From Symbiodinium natans (taxonomy: Eukaryota > Sar > Dinophyceae > Suessiales > Symbiodiniaceae): DNA of 62,000 nucleotides. Within the stretch, counting starts at the first letter, position 1. Each line of letters opens with the position of its first letter. The DNA is taken from positions 1 to 62,000 of the forward strand of contig CAJNDS010000046.1 of NCBI GenBank assembly GCA_905221605.1, in the 5' to 3' direction. The position numbers were made by a program, and so were the translations under genes. Shown here one piece after another: positions 1 to 7,006 of this stretch. The notes below the pieces were generated by a model that saw nothing but the letters and a program-made list of their open reading frames with translations, searched no databases and was not told where the DNA came from.

Positions 1-42
1 GGCAGCTCTGCCTCGTCTGCCACGCGCGGGCGCTTCGTGCCC

Positions 43-579
43 CTAGCCTTGGCCTTCCGCAGCGCTGGAGTCCCGCAACTGCTGCTGCAGGTCCGCGAGC
101 TCCTCCCGGCACTTAAGGTCCGTGAAGCTGAGGGCGGGCAGCTGGGCCTTGTTGTCCTTCGCGTACTTGACGGCCAGCTTCTCGGCCTCAATGCGCCAGG
201 CCTGCAAACGGGACAGGCCCTCAGAGAGACACTGCGCCAGCACGTCCCTGGCGGGGTCCGCCTTGACAGTCGCCACCTTCTTCGTCACGTTTGGCAAGGC
301 TGCGTTGAGGCGCCTCAGAACCTTTGCAGCTACAGCGGCGTCCTGCTTGTTCTGCTTCACCCGCGCAGCTTCCGCCTCTCGCTTCTGCTTCCTCTCCTGC
401 TTCCTCTGCTCTTTGGTCTGGCGCTTCCCGTCAGCCGCGTCCGCGTCCGGCTGCTCTTCTTCCGACAAGTCAGCCAAAGCTTCAAGCTCGGCCTGGACCT
501 CTGCCGCACCGGTCGCGTCCGCTTGCAAGGCCTCGGCCGTCAAGGCCTTGGCTCGTCGGGGCTTGTGCTTCACCTGCAT
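43..579 (-). CDS. ORF G: Lys/Glu/Ala-rich helical protein, unknown function
   Basis: 178 aa from the first ATG (579) to a TAG at 43-45. No family recognised. The N-terminal part is acidic and Ala-rich (residues ~10-45), followed by a very basic Lys/Arg/Gln stretch (KRQTKEQRKQERKQKREAE) that should form a charged helix or nuclear signal, then a helical C-terminal half. The same frame is open upstream to a TAG at 691-693 with no ATG, and that extension reads like protein. A TATA-like site at 744-751 lies ~60 nt above the open frame, about the spacing seen for ORF E, so the true start may be upstream (non-ATG start, spliced leader exon or sequence error). It is the last member of the minus-strand array; the hairpin at 716-729 lies upstream. 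Confidence 0.6.
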   Translation of the reverse strand: MQVKHKPRRAKALTAEALQADATGAAEVQAELEALADLSEEEQPDADAADGKRQTKEQRKQERKQKREAEAARVKQNKQDAAVAAKVLRRLNAALPNVTKKVATVKADPARDVLAQCLSEGLSRLQAWRIEAEKLAVKYAKDNKAQLPALSFTDLKCREELADLQQQLRDSSAAEGQG

Positions 580-715
580 GATCTCCTCTGTACACTTGGC
601 CAGGATCTTTGCGTTACTGACGGAGTGCAAGTTGACGCGGAAAGTGGTTCCCAAGACCTGCGTGCAGAGAATAGACTCGCACAAAATGAACTAGAGATTC
701 CCATGTCAGCGTGCA

Positions 716-729
716 GCGGCTGCAGCCGC
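716..729 (-). repeat. Stem-loop repeat, spacer F/G
   Basis: Minus-strand RNA would form a 5-bp stem GCGGC/GCCGC with loop UGCA. It is one of 14 copies confined to the minus-strand gene array. It lies between the end of ORF F and ORF G. Confidence 0.7.
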
Positions 730-743
730 CCAGCAACATGGGT

Positions 744-752
744 GTATATATA
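744..752 (-). promoter_or_regulatory. TATA-like motif upstream of ORF G
   Basis: TATATATAG-type sequence between the hairpin repeat and the F stop codon. Similar motifs precede ORFs E and A. Dinoflagellate promoters usually lack TATA boxes, so a promoter role is only an inference. Confidence 0.3.
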
Positions 753-875
753 GGGTAAATAGGGTTTCGTCAGGGTTCAGGGTTTATAGGGTTCAGGGTG
801 TAGGGTTTAAAAGAGGGTTTGGGGATTGGGGTTTAGACTGCAGGTTTAGAGTTAAGGGGTCAAGGTTTAGAAGAT
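753..875. repeat. Degenerate telomere-like repeats, F/G spacer
   Basis: Diverged copies of TTTAGGG (gggtttagg, ggttcaggg, ggtttatagg) fill the spacer down to the ORF F stop. No gene seen. Confidence 0.7.
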
Positions 876-1340
876 TTAGGGCAGTCCAGAAAAGCTGTTG
901 AAGCCAGGGGCCGGGTGTTCCTCTCTGTCCTCCTCCCCTGCCAGGCGCTCGATTCGCTCGGTGTCGAAGCCCTGAGTAGCCCAGGCAGTAGCCCAGGCAG
1001 TGAGCGGGAGGAAGCTTCCCTGCCACTGGTCGCGAAACTCGGCCTCGTACTTGCTGCGAAGGACCTTGGTCAGGCACTCCTTGACCTTGGAAAGCGCAAT
1101 GCGTCCCTTGTCGTCCTTGAGGGAGCCGGAGTTCTTGAAGAAGTCGAGTTTCTGCTCGTGGCTCAGCTGCTGCAAAGACTGAGGCAAAGAGAGTCGCTGC
1201 AAGTAACAGGCCGCGCTGTGACAGTCCTTGCACGTGCGAGACTGCGAGAGCGCGTTCTTGCGGGTGCACTGGTCCTCGGACTTCCTCTGGCCGCAGCGCG
1301 TGCAAGCGAAGAGTTCCGTCACTGGCGCGGTCTCCGACAT
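876..1340 (-). CDS. ORF F: small protein with N-terminal Cys-rich (zinc-binding-like) region
   Basis: 154 aa from ATG 1338-1340 to TAA 876-878. Cys at residues 13, 16, 25, 37, 40 and 45 form CxxC...C...CxxCx4C, which resembles a treble-clef or zinc-ribbon site. This fits a nucleic-acid or protein-binding role, but no named family is assigned. The middle is helical and Lys-rich (FFKNSGSLKDDKGRIALSK); the C-terminus holds the WATAWATQGFD segment and an acidic run. The ATG follows a pyrimidine-rich stretch on the minus strand. The longer open frame to 1457 has a hydrophobic Leu-rich lead that comes from that pyrimidine tract and is probably untranslated. Intronless. Confidence 0.65.
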   Translation of the reverse strand: MSETAPVTELFACTRCGQRKSEDQCTRKNALSQSRTCKDCHSAACYLQRLSLPQSLQQLSHEQKLDFFKNSGSLKDDKGRIALSKVKECLTKVLRSKYEAEFRDQWQGSFLPLTAWATAWATQGFDTERIERLAGEEDREEHPAPGFNSFSGLP

Positions 1341-1494
1341 GGCAAGAAGACAGAAGAGAGAGAGCAGCAGGGAAATGAGGCTAGGAAAGGCTCGAACTGG
1401 CTGAGGAGTGCAGCAGCATGGAGCGTGAAGAAGCAACACAAGAGAAGTCTGATGCATGCGGGGAATCTTGCTGCGGCAGAGCTAAATTTTCAGT

Positions 1495-1697
1495 GGCGCC
1501 CACGCGGCGCCCAAGGGCGCCCAGGGCCATCTGCCAGGTCAGTTTTTCGCGTGGCGCCCACGGCGCCCAACGGCGCCCAGCGGCGCCCAAGAGGACAGGC
1601 CTCGAGCGGGAGCGTCGGCCAGCCTCCAGCGTCCTGTGTTTCTCGAACGCGTTGCACGCGGCGCCCAGCGGCGCCTAGCGGCGCCCAAGTGCGCCCA
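1495..1697. repeat. 9-bp GGCGCCCA(A/C/G) repeats in clusters
   Basis: About eleven units of ggcgccca followed by a, c or g occur at a 9-bp period in clusters around 1496-1530, 1553-1590 and 1659-1697. Each contains the palindrome GGCGCC. They lie 150-360 nt upstream of ORF F. Confidence 0.75.
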
Positions 1698-1967
1698 GGT
1701 GATTCAGAAACCCGAGAACTATAGACCCGAAACCCGGGCTCCTTGAAGCCCTAGACCCTTTAAACCGTGAACCTTGAACCCTAACCGTAAACTGTATGTA
1801 AGCGTCAACCGTAAAACCCTTTATCCTCAGCAACCCTATAAACCCTGAGCCCCAAACCCCAAAGCCTCAAGCCTATGAACCCAGTAAGCTAGACCCTGCA
1901 CCCTAAACCCTAAACCCGAAACCGTACATATAGACCCTAGACCCTGTAAAGCAGCGCCCGACCTATA

Positions 1968-2015
1968 GCGACTGCAGCCGCCAGCCCCGCGCAGTCGTGC
2001 AGCGACTGCAGCCGC
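1968..2015 (-). repeat. Two stem-loop repeats, upstream of ORF F
   Basis: Copies at 1968-1981 and 2002-2015, 34 nt apart. Both are gcgac-tgca-gccgc on the plus strand. Minus RNA pairs GCGGC with GUCGC using one G.U pair. Confidence 0.7.
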
Positions 2016-2253
2016 CAGACACTTGCCTGCAGTCATGCAGCGACGCAGCACACACACACACACACCTGCATGTTCGGTCGGCAAATGTCCTGTGTCGGCT
2101 GCGAGGCTATGGAGACAAATTACGTGCAAGGCCACACATAAGTGCGGAAACTTCAGGCCGGTGAAAGTAACATGCGCTGGACTTGCGAGCGCTTCGATGG
2201 AAACGCTGGCGAGTGGCTGCCTGAGTTTCCCGGTGCACAAGGGCCTCACTTAC

Positions 2254-2423
2254 AGCAGGTACCCCCGGCGGCGCCAGCAGGAGTCGCTGCAGTACTGCCT
2301 GTGCCGGCACCTGGAACAGCCAGAAGCAAAGGTCTCCTGGACCTCGAGGGGCAGTCCCAACCGCTGCCGGAACTGGGCCTCCTTCTTCGAGCCCGGCTTG
2401 GCATTGGCAGGCTTGGTCAGCGC
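2254..2423 (-). CDS. Isolated exon with CxxCx4Cx3C motif and RRRGY end
   Basis: A 170-nt minus-strand open segment bounded by a good acceptor (TCTGCAG before GCGCTGACC) and a perfect donor (GTAAGT at 2253-2248). It encodes ~56 residues: a Lys-rich helix, then GCSRCRHRQYCSDSCW with four regularly spaced Cys, ending WRRRGYL. It looks like a small zinc-binding domain and is not a full gene. The upstream side is a telomere-like intron; no partner exon was found on either side. It could be a remnant, or an internal exon of a gene whose other exons I missed. Confidence 0.45.
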
Positions 2424-2602
2424 CTGCAGAGCAATGCAGAATCGCAAGCGCAGGACCCTAAACCCGAAACGTAAACCCCAAACCCTAATCAAACCGTAAA
2501 CCCTAAACCCTCAACCGTAAACCCTAAACCCTAGAAACCCTCAACCCTCAACCCTAAACCCGGCACCCTATCGTAAACCCTACATGCAGAAGTCGACACG
2601 TT
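2424..2602. repeat. Telomere-like degenerate CCCTAAA block
   Basis: Dense diverged CCCTAAA copies between the isolated exon and the ORF E stop codon. No hairpin copy in this stretch. Confidence 0.7.
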
Positions 2603-3997
2603 TCAAGATAGAAGCTTCTGGAGCAAGGGGCGTGCCTTGTGCTTCTTCGCCGTCTTCTTGAGCTGCTTGCTGCCTGGGAGCTTGCTGTTCTTCGTCTTCT
2701 TCGAGAGGGGTTCCTGAGCAGGTAGCGACAGGGTCTCCGCCTGAGCTTCCGGACTTGCGTCCGGCGCGGGGGCAGCAGCAGTCTTACGCCGAACTCGGCG
2801 AGTGGGCTGCGTCGTCAAAGCAGGCTGCCCTCCCATCTCCACACGCAACTGCTCGGCCGCGGAGATGAGGCCGGAGTCCGGCTTGGGAACCTCCACAGGT
2901 GCAGCGAAGTGCAGAGCCTTCTCGAGGGAAGCTGAAGAAACGGTGGAACCGAAAGAAGACGAACGCAAGGAACATGGGGACACTGTGCGCATAGAGTCCG
3001 TGCTCTTCCCGTCGGAGGCCTTCTCCGCGGCGACCTCCAACTGCAGAGCCGGCAGCGACGTTGCGCCGGGCGCCCTGTCCTCCAGCTGCGGGACAGCAGC
3101 AGGCGCGGGGAGGGACTGCTTCTTGGGAAAGAGGAGCTGCAAGCCAGGAAGTGTCTCCTCATCCTCCTGCGCCAGGCGAAGCTGTGACAGCAGCATGCGC
3201 AGCAAGTTCTTTGTACAGCCCTCCTGGCCCTGAAGCTTCTTCTCGTCGACCAAGTTCTTGTTGTTCTTGCGCATCGGCACGCTCGCTGTCAGCGCGCGCA
3301 GTGTCTGCAAGGGAACCGGCGAGGCTGCCTGCGGCAGCGCGCCCTGAAAAGCTTCACGACACCAGCACTCGGGATGGTCACGCCAGCTTGACGGAAGCAC
3401 CAGCACGTGCGGGTAGTCGGCCGGAGGCGGCCTTGCAGCCTGGAGCGCACGTCGTAGGTAGGCCTTGGCAACACCAAAAAGCTCGAACCAGCCCGAGTAG
3501 GTGGTGGGCCGCGCCTCCTTGCTTTTAACCTGGAGAAGCAGGGCCGTGACGGCAGCGGATGTTGCCTCCGTGGGCGCACGAAGCCCCAGACGAACGAGGA
3601 ACTCGGACACGTGCTGCAGCTTGGCGCAGGTCGTGTAGGATTCGTTCGTGAGGATGGCCCAGTCGCTGGGGCACAGGTAGCCGACGAAGTCTGCAAAGTC
3701 TTGGAGCTTGACGCGAGAGACAGCGTCCTTGTCCAGCTGCAAGGCCTTCGTCTGAGAGGACAGCGAGACGGTGCAAGTGACAGTCCTGCCCAGGCTGGCT
3801 ACCTCCTCGCGTGTCCAGTGCGGCGACGAAGAAAGAGCCCTGAGCAGGTCACCGGCTTCGTCCGTGGTGCAGCTGCCTGCTGCCAAGTGGTCCGCAAGTT
3901 GGGCACACTGCTGGGCCCTCGCCTGCCCGAAGTCAGCCTCCGACAGCACAGCGAGACAGCCGTCGAGGAACTTGTCCACAGCCTGGATGTGCTCCAT
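2603..3997 (-). CDS. ORF E: 464-aa protein, unknown, basic C-terminus
   Basis: Largest intact ORF of the window, ATG at 3997, TGA at 2603-2605. Residues 1-260 look globular and mostly helical, with a Cys/Trp-containing segment around FVGYLCPSDWAIL and WRDHPECWCREAF. Residues ~290-380 are Ser/Pro/Ala-rich and probably disordered. The last ~70 residues are strongly basic (RRVRRK, KKTKNSK, KKTAKKHK), suggesting nuclear or nucleic-acid binding. No family recognised. Uniform G/C-rich coding with no stop over 1.4 kb makes it very likely real. A TATA-like motif and a small hairpin lie just upstream. Confidence 0.8.
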   Translation of the reverse strand: MEHIQAVDKFLDGCLAVLSEADFGQARAQQCAQLADHLAAGSCTTDEAGDLLRALSSSPHWTREEVASLGRTVTCTVSLSSQTKALQLDKDAVSRVKLQDFADFVGYLCPSDWAILTNESYTTCAKLQHVSEFLVRLGLRAPTEATSAAVTALLLQVKSKEARPTTYSGWFELFGVAKAYLRRALQAARPPPADYPHVLVLPSSWRDHPECWCREAFQGALPQAASPVPLQTLRALTASVPMRKNNKNLVDEKKLQGQEGCTKNLLRMLLSQLRLAQEDEETLPGLQLLFPKKQSLPAPAAVPQLEDRAPGATSLPALQLEVAAEKASDGKSTDSMRTVSPCSLRSSSFGSTVSSASLEKALHFAAPVEVPKPDSGLISAAEQLRVEMGGQPALTTQPTRRVRRKTAAAPAPDASPEAQAETLSLPAQEPLSKKTKNSKLPGSKQLKKTAKKHKARPLLQKLLS

Positions 3998-4026
3998 GGC
4001 GTCGCATTAAAGGTGACCTGTTCAGA

Positions 4027-4042
4027 GGTCTATGTGTAGACC
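4027..4042 (-). promoter_or_regulatory. Perfect hairpin in leader of ORF E
   Basis: GGTCTA / TAGACC with a 4-nt loop, 30-45 nt upstream of the ATG and next to the TATA-like motif, which repeats the ggtcta unit. Possible leader structure or protein site; role unknown. Confidence 0.35.
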
Positions 4043-4050
4043 CCCCGGTC

Positions 4051-4059
4051 TATATATAG
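4051..4059 (-). promoter_or_regulatory. TATA-like motif upstream of ORF E
   Basis: TATATATAG centred ~58 nt before the ORF E ATG. Same type of motif at similar distance before ORF A and before the open frame of ORF G. Confidence 0.35.
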
Positions 4060-4133
4060 AGCGCACCGAAAACATGGCATGGTGGAAAGTGAGAGGATGC
4101 AGAGTGTCAGCGCAAGCTAGAAGAGCGCTGCGA

Positions 4134-4147
4134 GCGGCAGCAGCCGC
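4134..4147 (-). repeat. Stem-loop repeat, spacer D/E
   Basis: gcggc-agca-gccgc on plus; perfect 5-bp stem with UGCU loop on minus RNA. Only copy in this 274-bp spacer. Confidence 0.7.
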
Positions 4148-4271
4148 CGTGCTGCAAGATTTCCGAACAGAGCCCTCGCAACTTAACATTAACCAGCATT
4201 GGCTCGATGCACATATTACATGCAGCTGTACAGACACGCAGAGACACGTGTGCAGATGATGCTCGGGGAGC

Positions 4272-4625
4272 TCAGGTGGTATTGTGTCGGGTCTCCGCTT
4301 GCGCATGCTCCAGACTGGCGGCAAGAAGCACGGAGATCTCGTGGCCATCGCTGAGCTGCGGCTGCCGGTCGGGATGGAAAGCACGCAGTAGATCACGCAG
4401 AAACCTGACCCTGCTCTGCGCAGGTAGATCTCGAGCGGCCGCAGTCAAGATGACGGCCACAGCGCTGGCCGGCGTCGGTGTCGCGCCTTGCGCCGCCTGC
4501 GGCTGTCGCAGTGCACAGCGACGGCCATGGTATCTGGCCCCGGACTCGCAGCACACAGAGCAGCAGTGCCGGTGCCAGCCTGTCGCAGTGCGACCGCAGC
4601 CAGGTGTCAGGCAAGGAGTGTCCAT
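4272..4625 (-). CDS. ORF D: Cys/His cluster plus J-domain-like HPD protein
   Basis: 117 aa, ATG 4623-4625. Residues 5-37 have a dense Cys/His pattern (C5, C10, H18, H20, C21, C22, C25, C26, H33, C37), beginning CLTPGCGRTATGWH, which is likely metal-binding. Residues ~71-105 read SRVRFLRDLLRAFHPDRQPQ then a helix; HPD at 84-86 is the signature tripeptide of DnaJ J domains and sits after a basic helix as in J domains. The segment is shorter than a full ~70-residue J domain, so co-chaperone activity is uncertain. The longer frame to 4991 is only the translated (TC)n tract. Intronless. Confidence 0.65.
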   Translation of the reverse strand: MDTPCLTPGCGRTATGWHRHCCSVCCESGARYHGRRCALRQPQAAQGATPTPASAVAVILTAAARDLPAQSRVRFLRDLLRAFHPDRQPQLSDGHEISVLLAASLEHAQAETRHNTT

Positions 4626-4683
4626 GGCTGCCGGATGTCTAGATCTCTCCAACTTCTGCTCGACCCTGACACTGCAACAACAA

Positions 4684-4803
4684 AAAGAGAGAGAGAGAGA
4701 GAGAGTGATAAAGACAGAGACAGAGAGATAGAGAAGGAGAGAGATCGAGAGAGAGACTGAGAGAGGCAGAGACAAAGACAGAGACAGAGACAGAGACAGA
4801 GAC

Positions 4804-4868
<65 letters not shown>

Positions 4869-4906
4869 CAGAGAAAAAAAAAAAGGAGAGAGAGAGAGAG
4901 AAGCGG
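4684..4906. repeat. (GA)n/(TC)n tract upstream of ORF D
   Basis: About 220 bp of nearly pure purine on plus (gagaga with gacaga variants and an A11 run). On the transcribed minus strand it is a long pyrimidine tract ending ~60 nt before the ORF D ATG. Confidence 0.85.
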
Positions 4907-4908
4907 AA

Positions 4909-4922
4909 GCGACAGCAGCCAC
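4909..4922 (-). repeat. Stem-loop repeat, spacer C/D (variant)
   Basis: gcgac-agca-gccac on plus. Minus RNA GUGGC-UGCU-GUCGC still pairs fully using two G.U pairs, which supports an RNA structure on that strand. Confidence 0.65.
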
Positions 4923-5031
4923 CATTTTACACACGGGCGAAACGTGCAGTGCCCCGTCCGTGCTTGCGTCGTGAGGGCAAGCAGTTTTCATTCCAAAAAA
5001 AGTAGCCGAGGCGAGTCTTGGGAAGAAGGCC

Positions 5032-5250
5032 TCAGTCCTTGAACTCTTCGTCCACGACTAAGGGCGCTGAGGCAGTGGCCTCCTGCGACTTCTCCTGGTC
5101 TGGGCGAGACAACTCCAGTGCCTCAGCCTTGCCGGCCATAGTCGCTGCAAGCGCCATCATAAGCTTGCGCAAAGCAGCAGCAGGCCACTTGTCCAACTCC
5201 GCAGCGAGCTCTTCGTCCGTCATTGCCAGCATGTTGGCCACGGAGGACAT
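5032..5250 (-). CDS. ORF C: 72-aa helical protein
   Basis: Starts MSSVANMLAMTDEELAAEL and ends with acidic residues (VVDEEFKD). Predicted mostly helical and Ala/Leu/Met-rich; no signal peptide or membrane segment is obvious. The DEELAAELDKW segment resembles short regulatory helices, but no family is assigned. Position in the array and a hairpin cluster at 5401-5510 upstream support it as a real small gene. Confidence 0.5.
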   Translation of the reverse strand: MSSVANMLAMTDEELAAELDKWPAAALRKLMMALAATMAGKAEALELSRPDQEKSQEATASAPLVVDEEFKD

Positions 5251-5356
5251 GGCTAAAAGGAAGACGCACTAGACCTCGACTTGGGCACTGCAAAGCTGCC
5301 AGTCTCTTCCTGCAAACGCTGCTGTGACATGGTCCCTGCGGAAAGAAATGGACGTG

Positions 5357-5378
5357 TATGTATATATATATATATATG
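5357..5378. repeat. (TA)n tract in spacer B/C
   Basis: Alternating TA run ~110 nt upstream of the ORF C start. It could act as a TATA-like element or be a simple repeat. Confidence 0.4.
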
Positions 5379-5400
5379 TTTATGTCATGCAACAAACAAA

Positions 5401-5510
5401 GCGGCAGCAGCCGCCGATAACAGTCTGACTCGCAAGACAGAGCAGCGACAGCAGCCGCCAGACTCAGAGCAATGTAACCTGTGATTGTCTGAAGCAGCGA
5501 CAGCAACCGC
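5401..5510 (-). repeat. Three stem-loop repeats, spacer B/C
   Basis: Copies at 5401-5414 (gcggc-agca-gccgc), 5445-5458 (gcgac-agca-gccgc) and 5497-5510 (gcgac-agca-accgc). The last variant pairs fully on minus RNA with two G.U pairs. The final copy begins 24 nt after the ORF B stop. Confidence 0.7.
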
Positions 5511-5533
5511 CATGAACGTGCATTTTCTCACCG

Positions 5534-6082
5534 CTACCAAGGCTCCTGTGCTGAGCTCATGGGCAAGGCCAGACGCTCGGCAAGCGTACGTAAAGCAGCG
5601 TCACAGTCATGCACAAGCATGCCTAGCGTCCACAGACACTGACGTGCTCGCTGCACATTGTCGTCTATATGCTGCCACAGCTCAGCTTCGGCCTCCGGCG
5701 TCAGCTCAGCCATGGCAACGCTGGGTGCAAACGGTCTACGCGAGCTGTCAGTCGGCGGTGCAGGAGGTGGTGGAGTCGAGGGAGGCAGCGCGGCGCTCGG
5801 AGCTGCGGTAGCGGGCGCTGTGGGCGCGGTAGCAGGTGCAGGCCGGCTTTGACCAGCTGCGGGCGTGCCTGCTGCCTGCCGGGACGCACGCCATGGTGCA
5901 GGATCCGACTGTTGTTGCCACCTGCCGGCCGCAGGCTCGGCATCTGGAGGCGGCGCCTGGCGTGCCACCTTGGCCGGTGGAGCGCCCGGCGGCTCCATGG
6001 GCCTTGCAGAGCCAGAGGACGTCTGGCCGCCAGCTTCCATGAGACGGTCCAGAGCGGACGGCGGCTCCGCTGGTCGCTTCAT
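5534..6082 (-). CDS. ORF B: Pro/Ala-rich protein with helical C-terminal domain
   Basis: 182 aa from ATG 6080-6082 to TAG 5534-5536. Start chosen at MKRPAEPPSALDRLMEAGG; the frame upstream to 6145 is less protein-like. Residues ~20-120 are a low-complexity Pro/Ala/Ser linker. Residues ~128-182 form a probable helical domain (TPEAEAELWQHIDDNVQRA then LWTLGMLVHDCDAALRTLAE). No family recognised. Intronless; four hairpin repeats lie in the spacer above. Confidence 0.6.
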   Translation of the reverse strand: MKRPAEPPSALDRLMEAGGQTSSGSARPMEPPGAPPAKVARQAPPPDAEPAAGRWQQQSDPAPWRASRQAAGTPAAGQSRPAPATAPTAPATAAPSAALPPSTPPPPAPPTDSSRRPFAPSVAMAELTPEAEAELWQHIDDNVQRARQCLWTLGMLVHDCDAALRTLAERLALPMSSAQEPW

Positions 6083-6226
6083 CTTGAGCCTGGTGTGTAC
6101 GGACGGCAGGCATGCAAGTGACATGTGCAACTGTGCTGTCAACATGTCCCAGGTGCATAGGAAAACACCTCAACTTGCGCATCAGTCATGCCAGCTTCGT
6201 AGGTCTTTACGCGGTCACCGCGCGAA

Positions 6227-6368
6227 GCGACAGCAGCCGCCGGAAGAGTACACAACTGGGATCCTATTACAAAACCTGCGTTTGGATTGCATAAGCGGCA
6301 GCAGCCGCCAGAGCTATACTGGAAGCGACAGCAGCCGCCGGTGCAAAACTGGAAGCGACAGCAGCCGC
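6227..6368 (-). repeat. Four stem-loop repeats, spacer A/B
   Basis: Copies at 6227-6240, 6295-6308, 6325-6338 and 6355-6368. The last three are at a 30-nt period. Plus-strand arms are gcgac or gcggc with gccgc; the loop is always agca. This is the densest cluster in the array. Confidence 0.75.
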
Positions 6369-6406
6369 CATGTTAAAAAAATAAGCAGGACATTGCGCAG
6401 ACGATT

Positions 6407-6793
6407 TCATCTGCCTGTTGGCTGACTGTGCCATCGCTTGTACCAGTCGCGATGCTTCCCTCCCTTCTTCTTGTTGACGCCCGTGGCACGGTGAGACCGA
6501 GCCTCCCTCCACAACTGACGGTTGCTCTTGCCGCCATCGTTTGGCTCTCTGCCCTGCATCTTCAGCGACCGGCGTTTAGGGATCGGAGTCACACTGCTCG
6601 AGGGTGCCGAGGACGCCGAGGCAACATCCACGTTCTCGTTGCGGTGCATCTGGTGCATCTGGCTCGCAATGGCCTTCCACACAGAAACTACCGCAGGCTC
6701 CTCGGTGTCGGTTTGCGCAGGCGCAGGGGCCATGCGTGGTATATAGTCGGGGTCGAAGACGAAGGAGACCCAGCGAGACACGAAGTCGGCCAT
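6407..6793 (-). CDS. ORF A: 128-aa basic protein, first of the array
   Basis: ATG at 6791-6793 in a good context (GTCAGCCATGGCC on minus). Starts MADFVSRWVSFVFDPDYIP with aromatic residues. The middle is Ser/Ala-rich; the C-terminal 60 residues are very basic (KRRSLK, NRQLWREARSHR, NKKKGGKHRDWYKRWH), so nucleic-acid binding or nuclear targeting is likely. No family recognised. A TATA-like motif lies 36-42 nt upstream and two hairpins at 6940-7006. Confidence 0.6.
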   Translation of the reverse strand: MADFVSRWVSFVFDPDYIPRMAPAPAQTDTEEPAVVSVWKAIASQMHQMHRNENVDVASASSAPSSSVTPIPKRRSLKMQGREPNDGGKSNRQLWREARSHRATGVNKKKGGKHRDWYKRWHSQPTGR

Positions 6794-6828
6794 GGCTGAC
6801 AAAAGAAGCCCTGAAGCGCTCGCCAACC

Positions 6829-6835
6829 TATATAG
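6829..6835 (-). promoter_or_regulatory. TATA-like motif upstream of ORF A
   Basis: CTATATAGG on minus, about 40 nt before the ORF A ATG, comparable in spacing to the one before ORF E. Confidence 0.3.
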
Positions 6836-6939
6836 ATACCTGGGGTGTGACGTCTGACTGCTAACGTGAAGACACTGTCACGTGCCACACGCGCATGTTG
6901 CTGGGCAAAAACCCTGCGGTGAACACCATGGTTGAGGAA

Positions 6940-7006
6940 GCGGCAGCAGCCGCCAGTGAACGAATACATTACTACACGCACAGACAGATTCAGCGACTGC
7001 AGCCGC
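6940..7006 (-). repeat. Two stem-loop repeats upstream of ORF A
   Basis: Copies at 6940-6953 (gcggc-agca-gccgc) and 6993-7006 (gcgac-tgca-gccgc). These are the outermost copies; none was seen from 7007 to 62000. Confidence 0.7.

Larger units (their letters stand above)
1341..2253. other. Spacer above ORF F: GGCGCC repeats, telomere-like DNA, two hairpins
   Basis: From ORF F outward: a pyrimidine-rich stretch on the minus strand, a cluster of GGCGCCCA-type 9-bp repeats (1495-1697), telomere-like degenerate repeats (1735-1940), two hairpin repeats (1968-2015), a short (CA)n tract at 2049-2066, then unassigned sequence to the donor of the isolated exon. No convincing gene. Confidence 0.5.

Noticed and set aside
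4626-4991. N-terminal SLSLSL extension of ORF D
   Set aside because: It is the translated (TC)n tract; ATG at 4625 starts the protein-like part.
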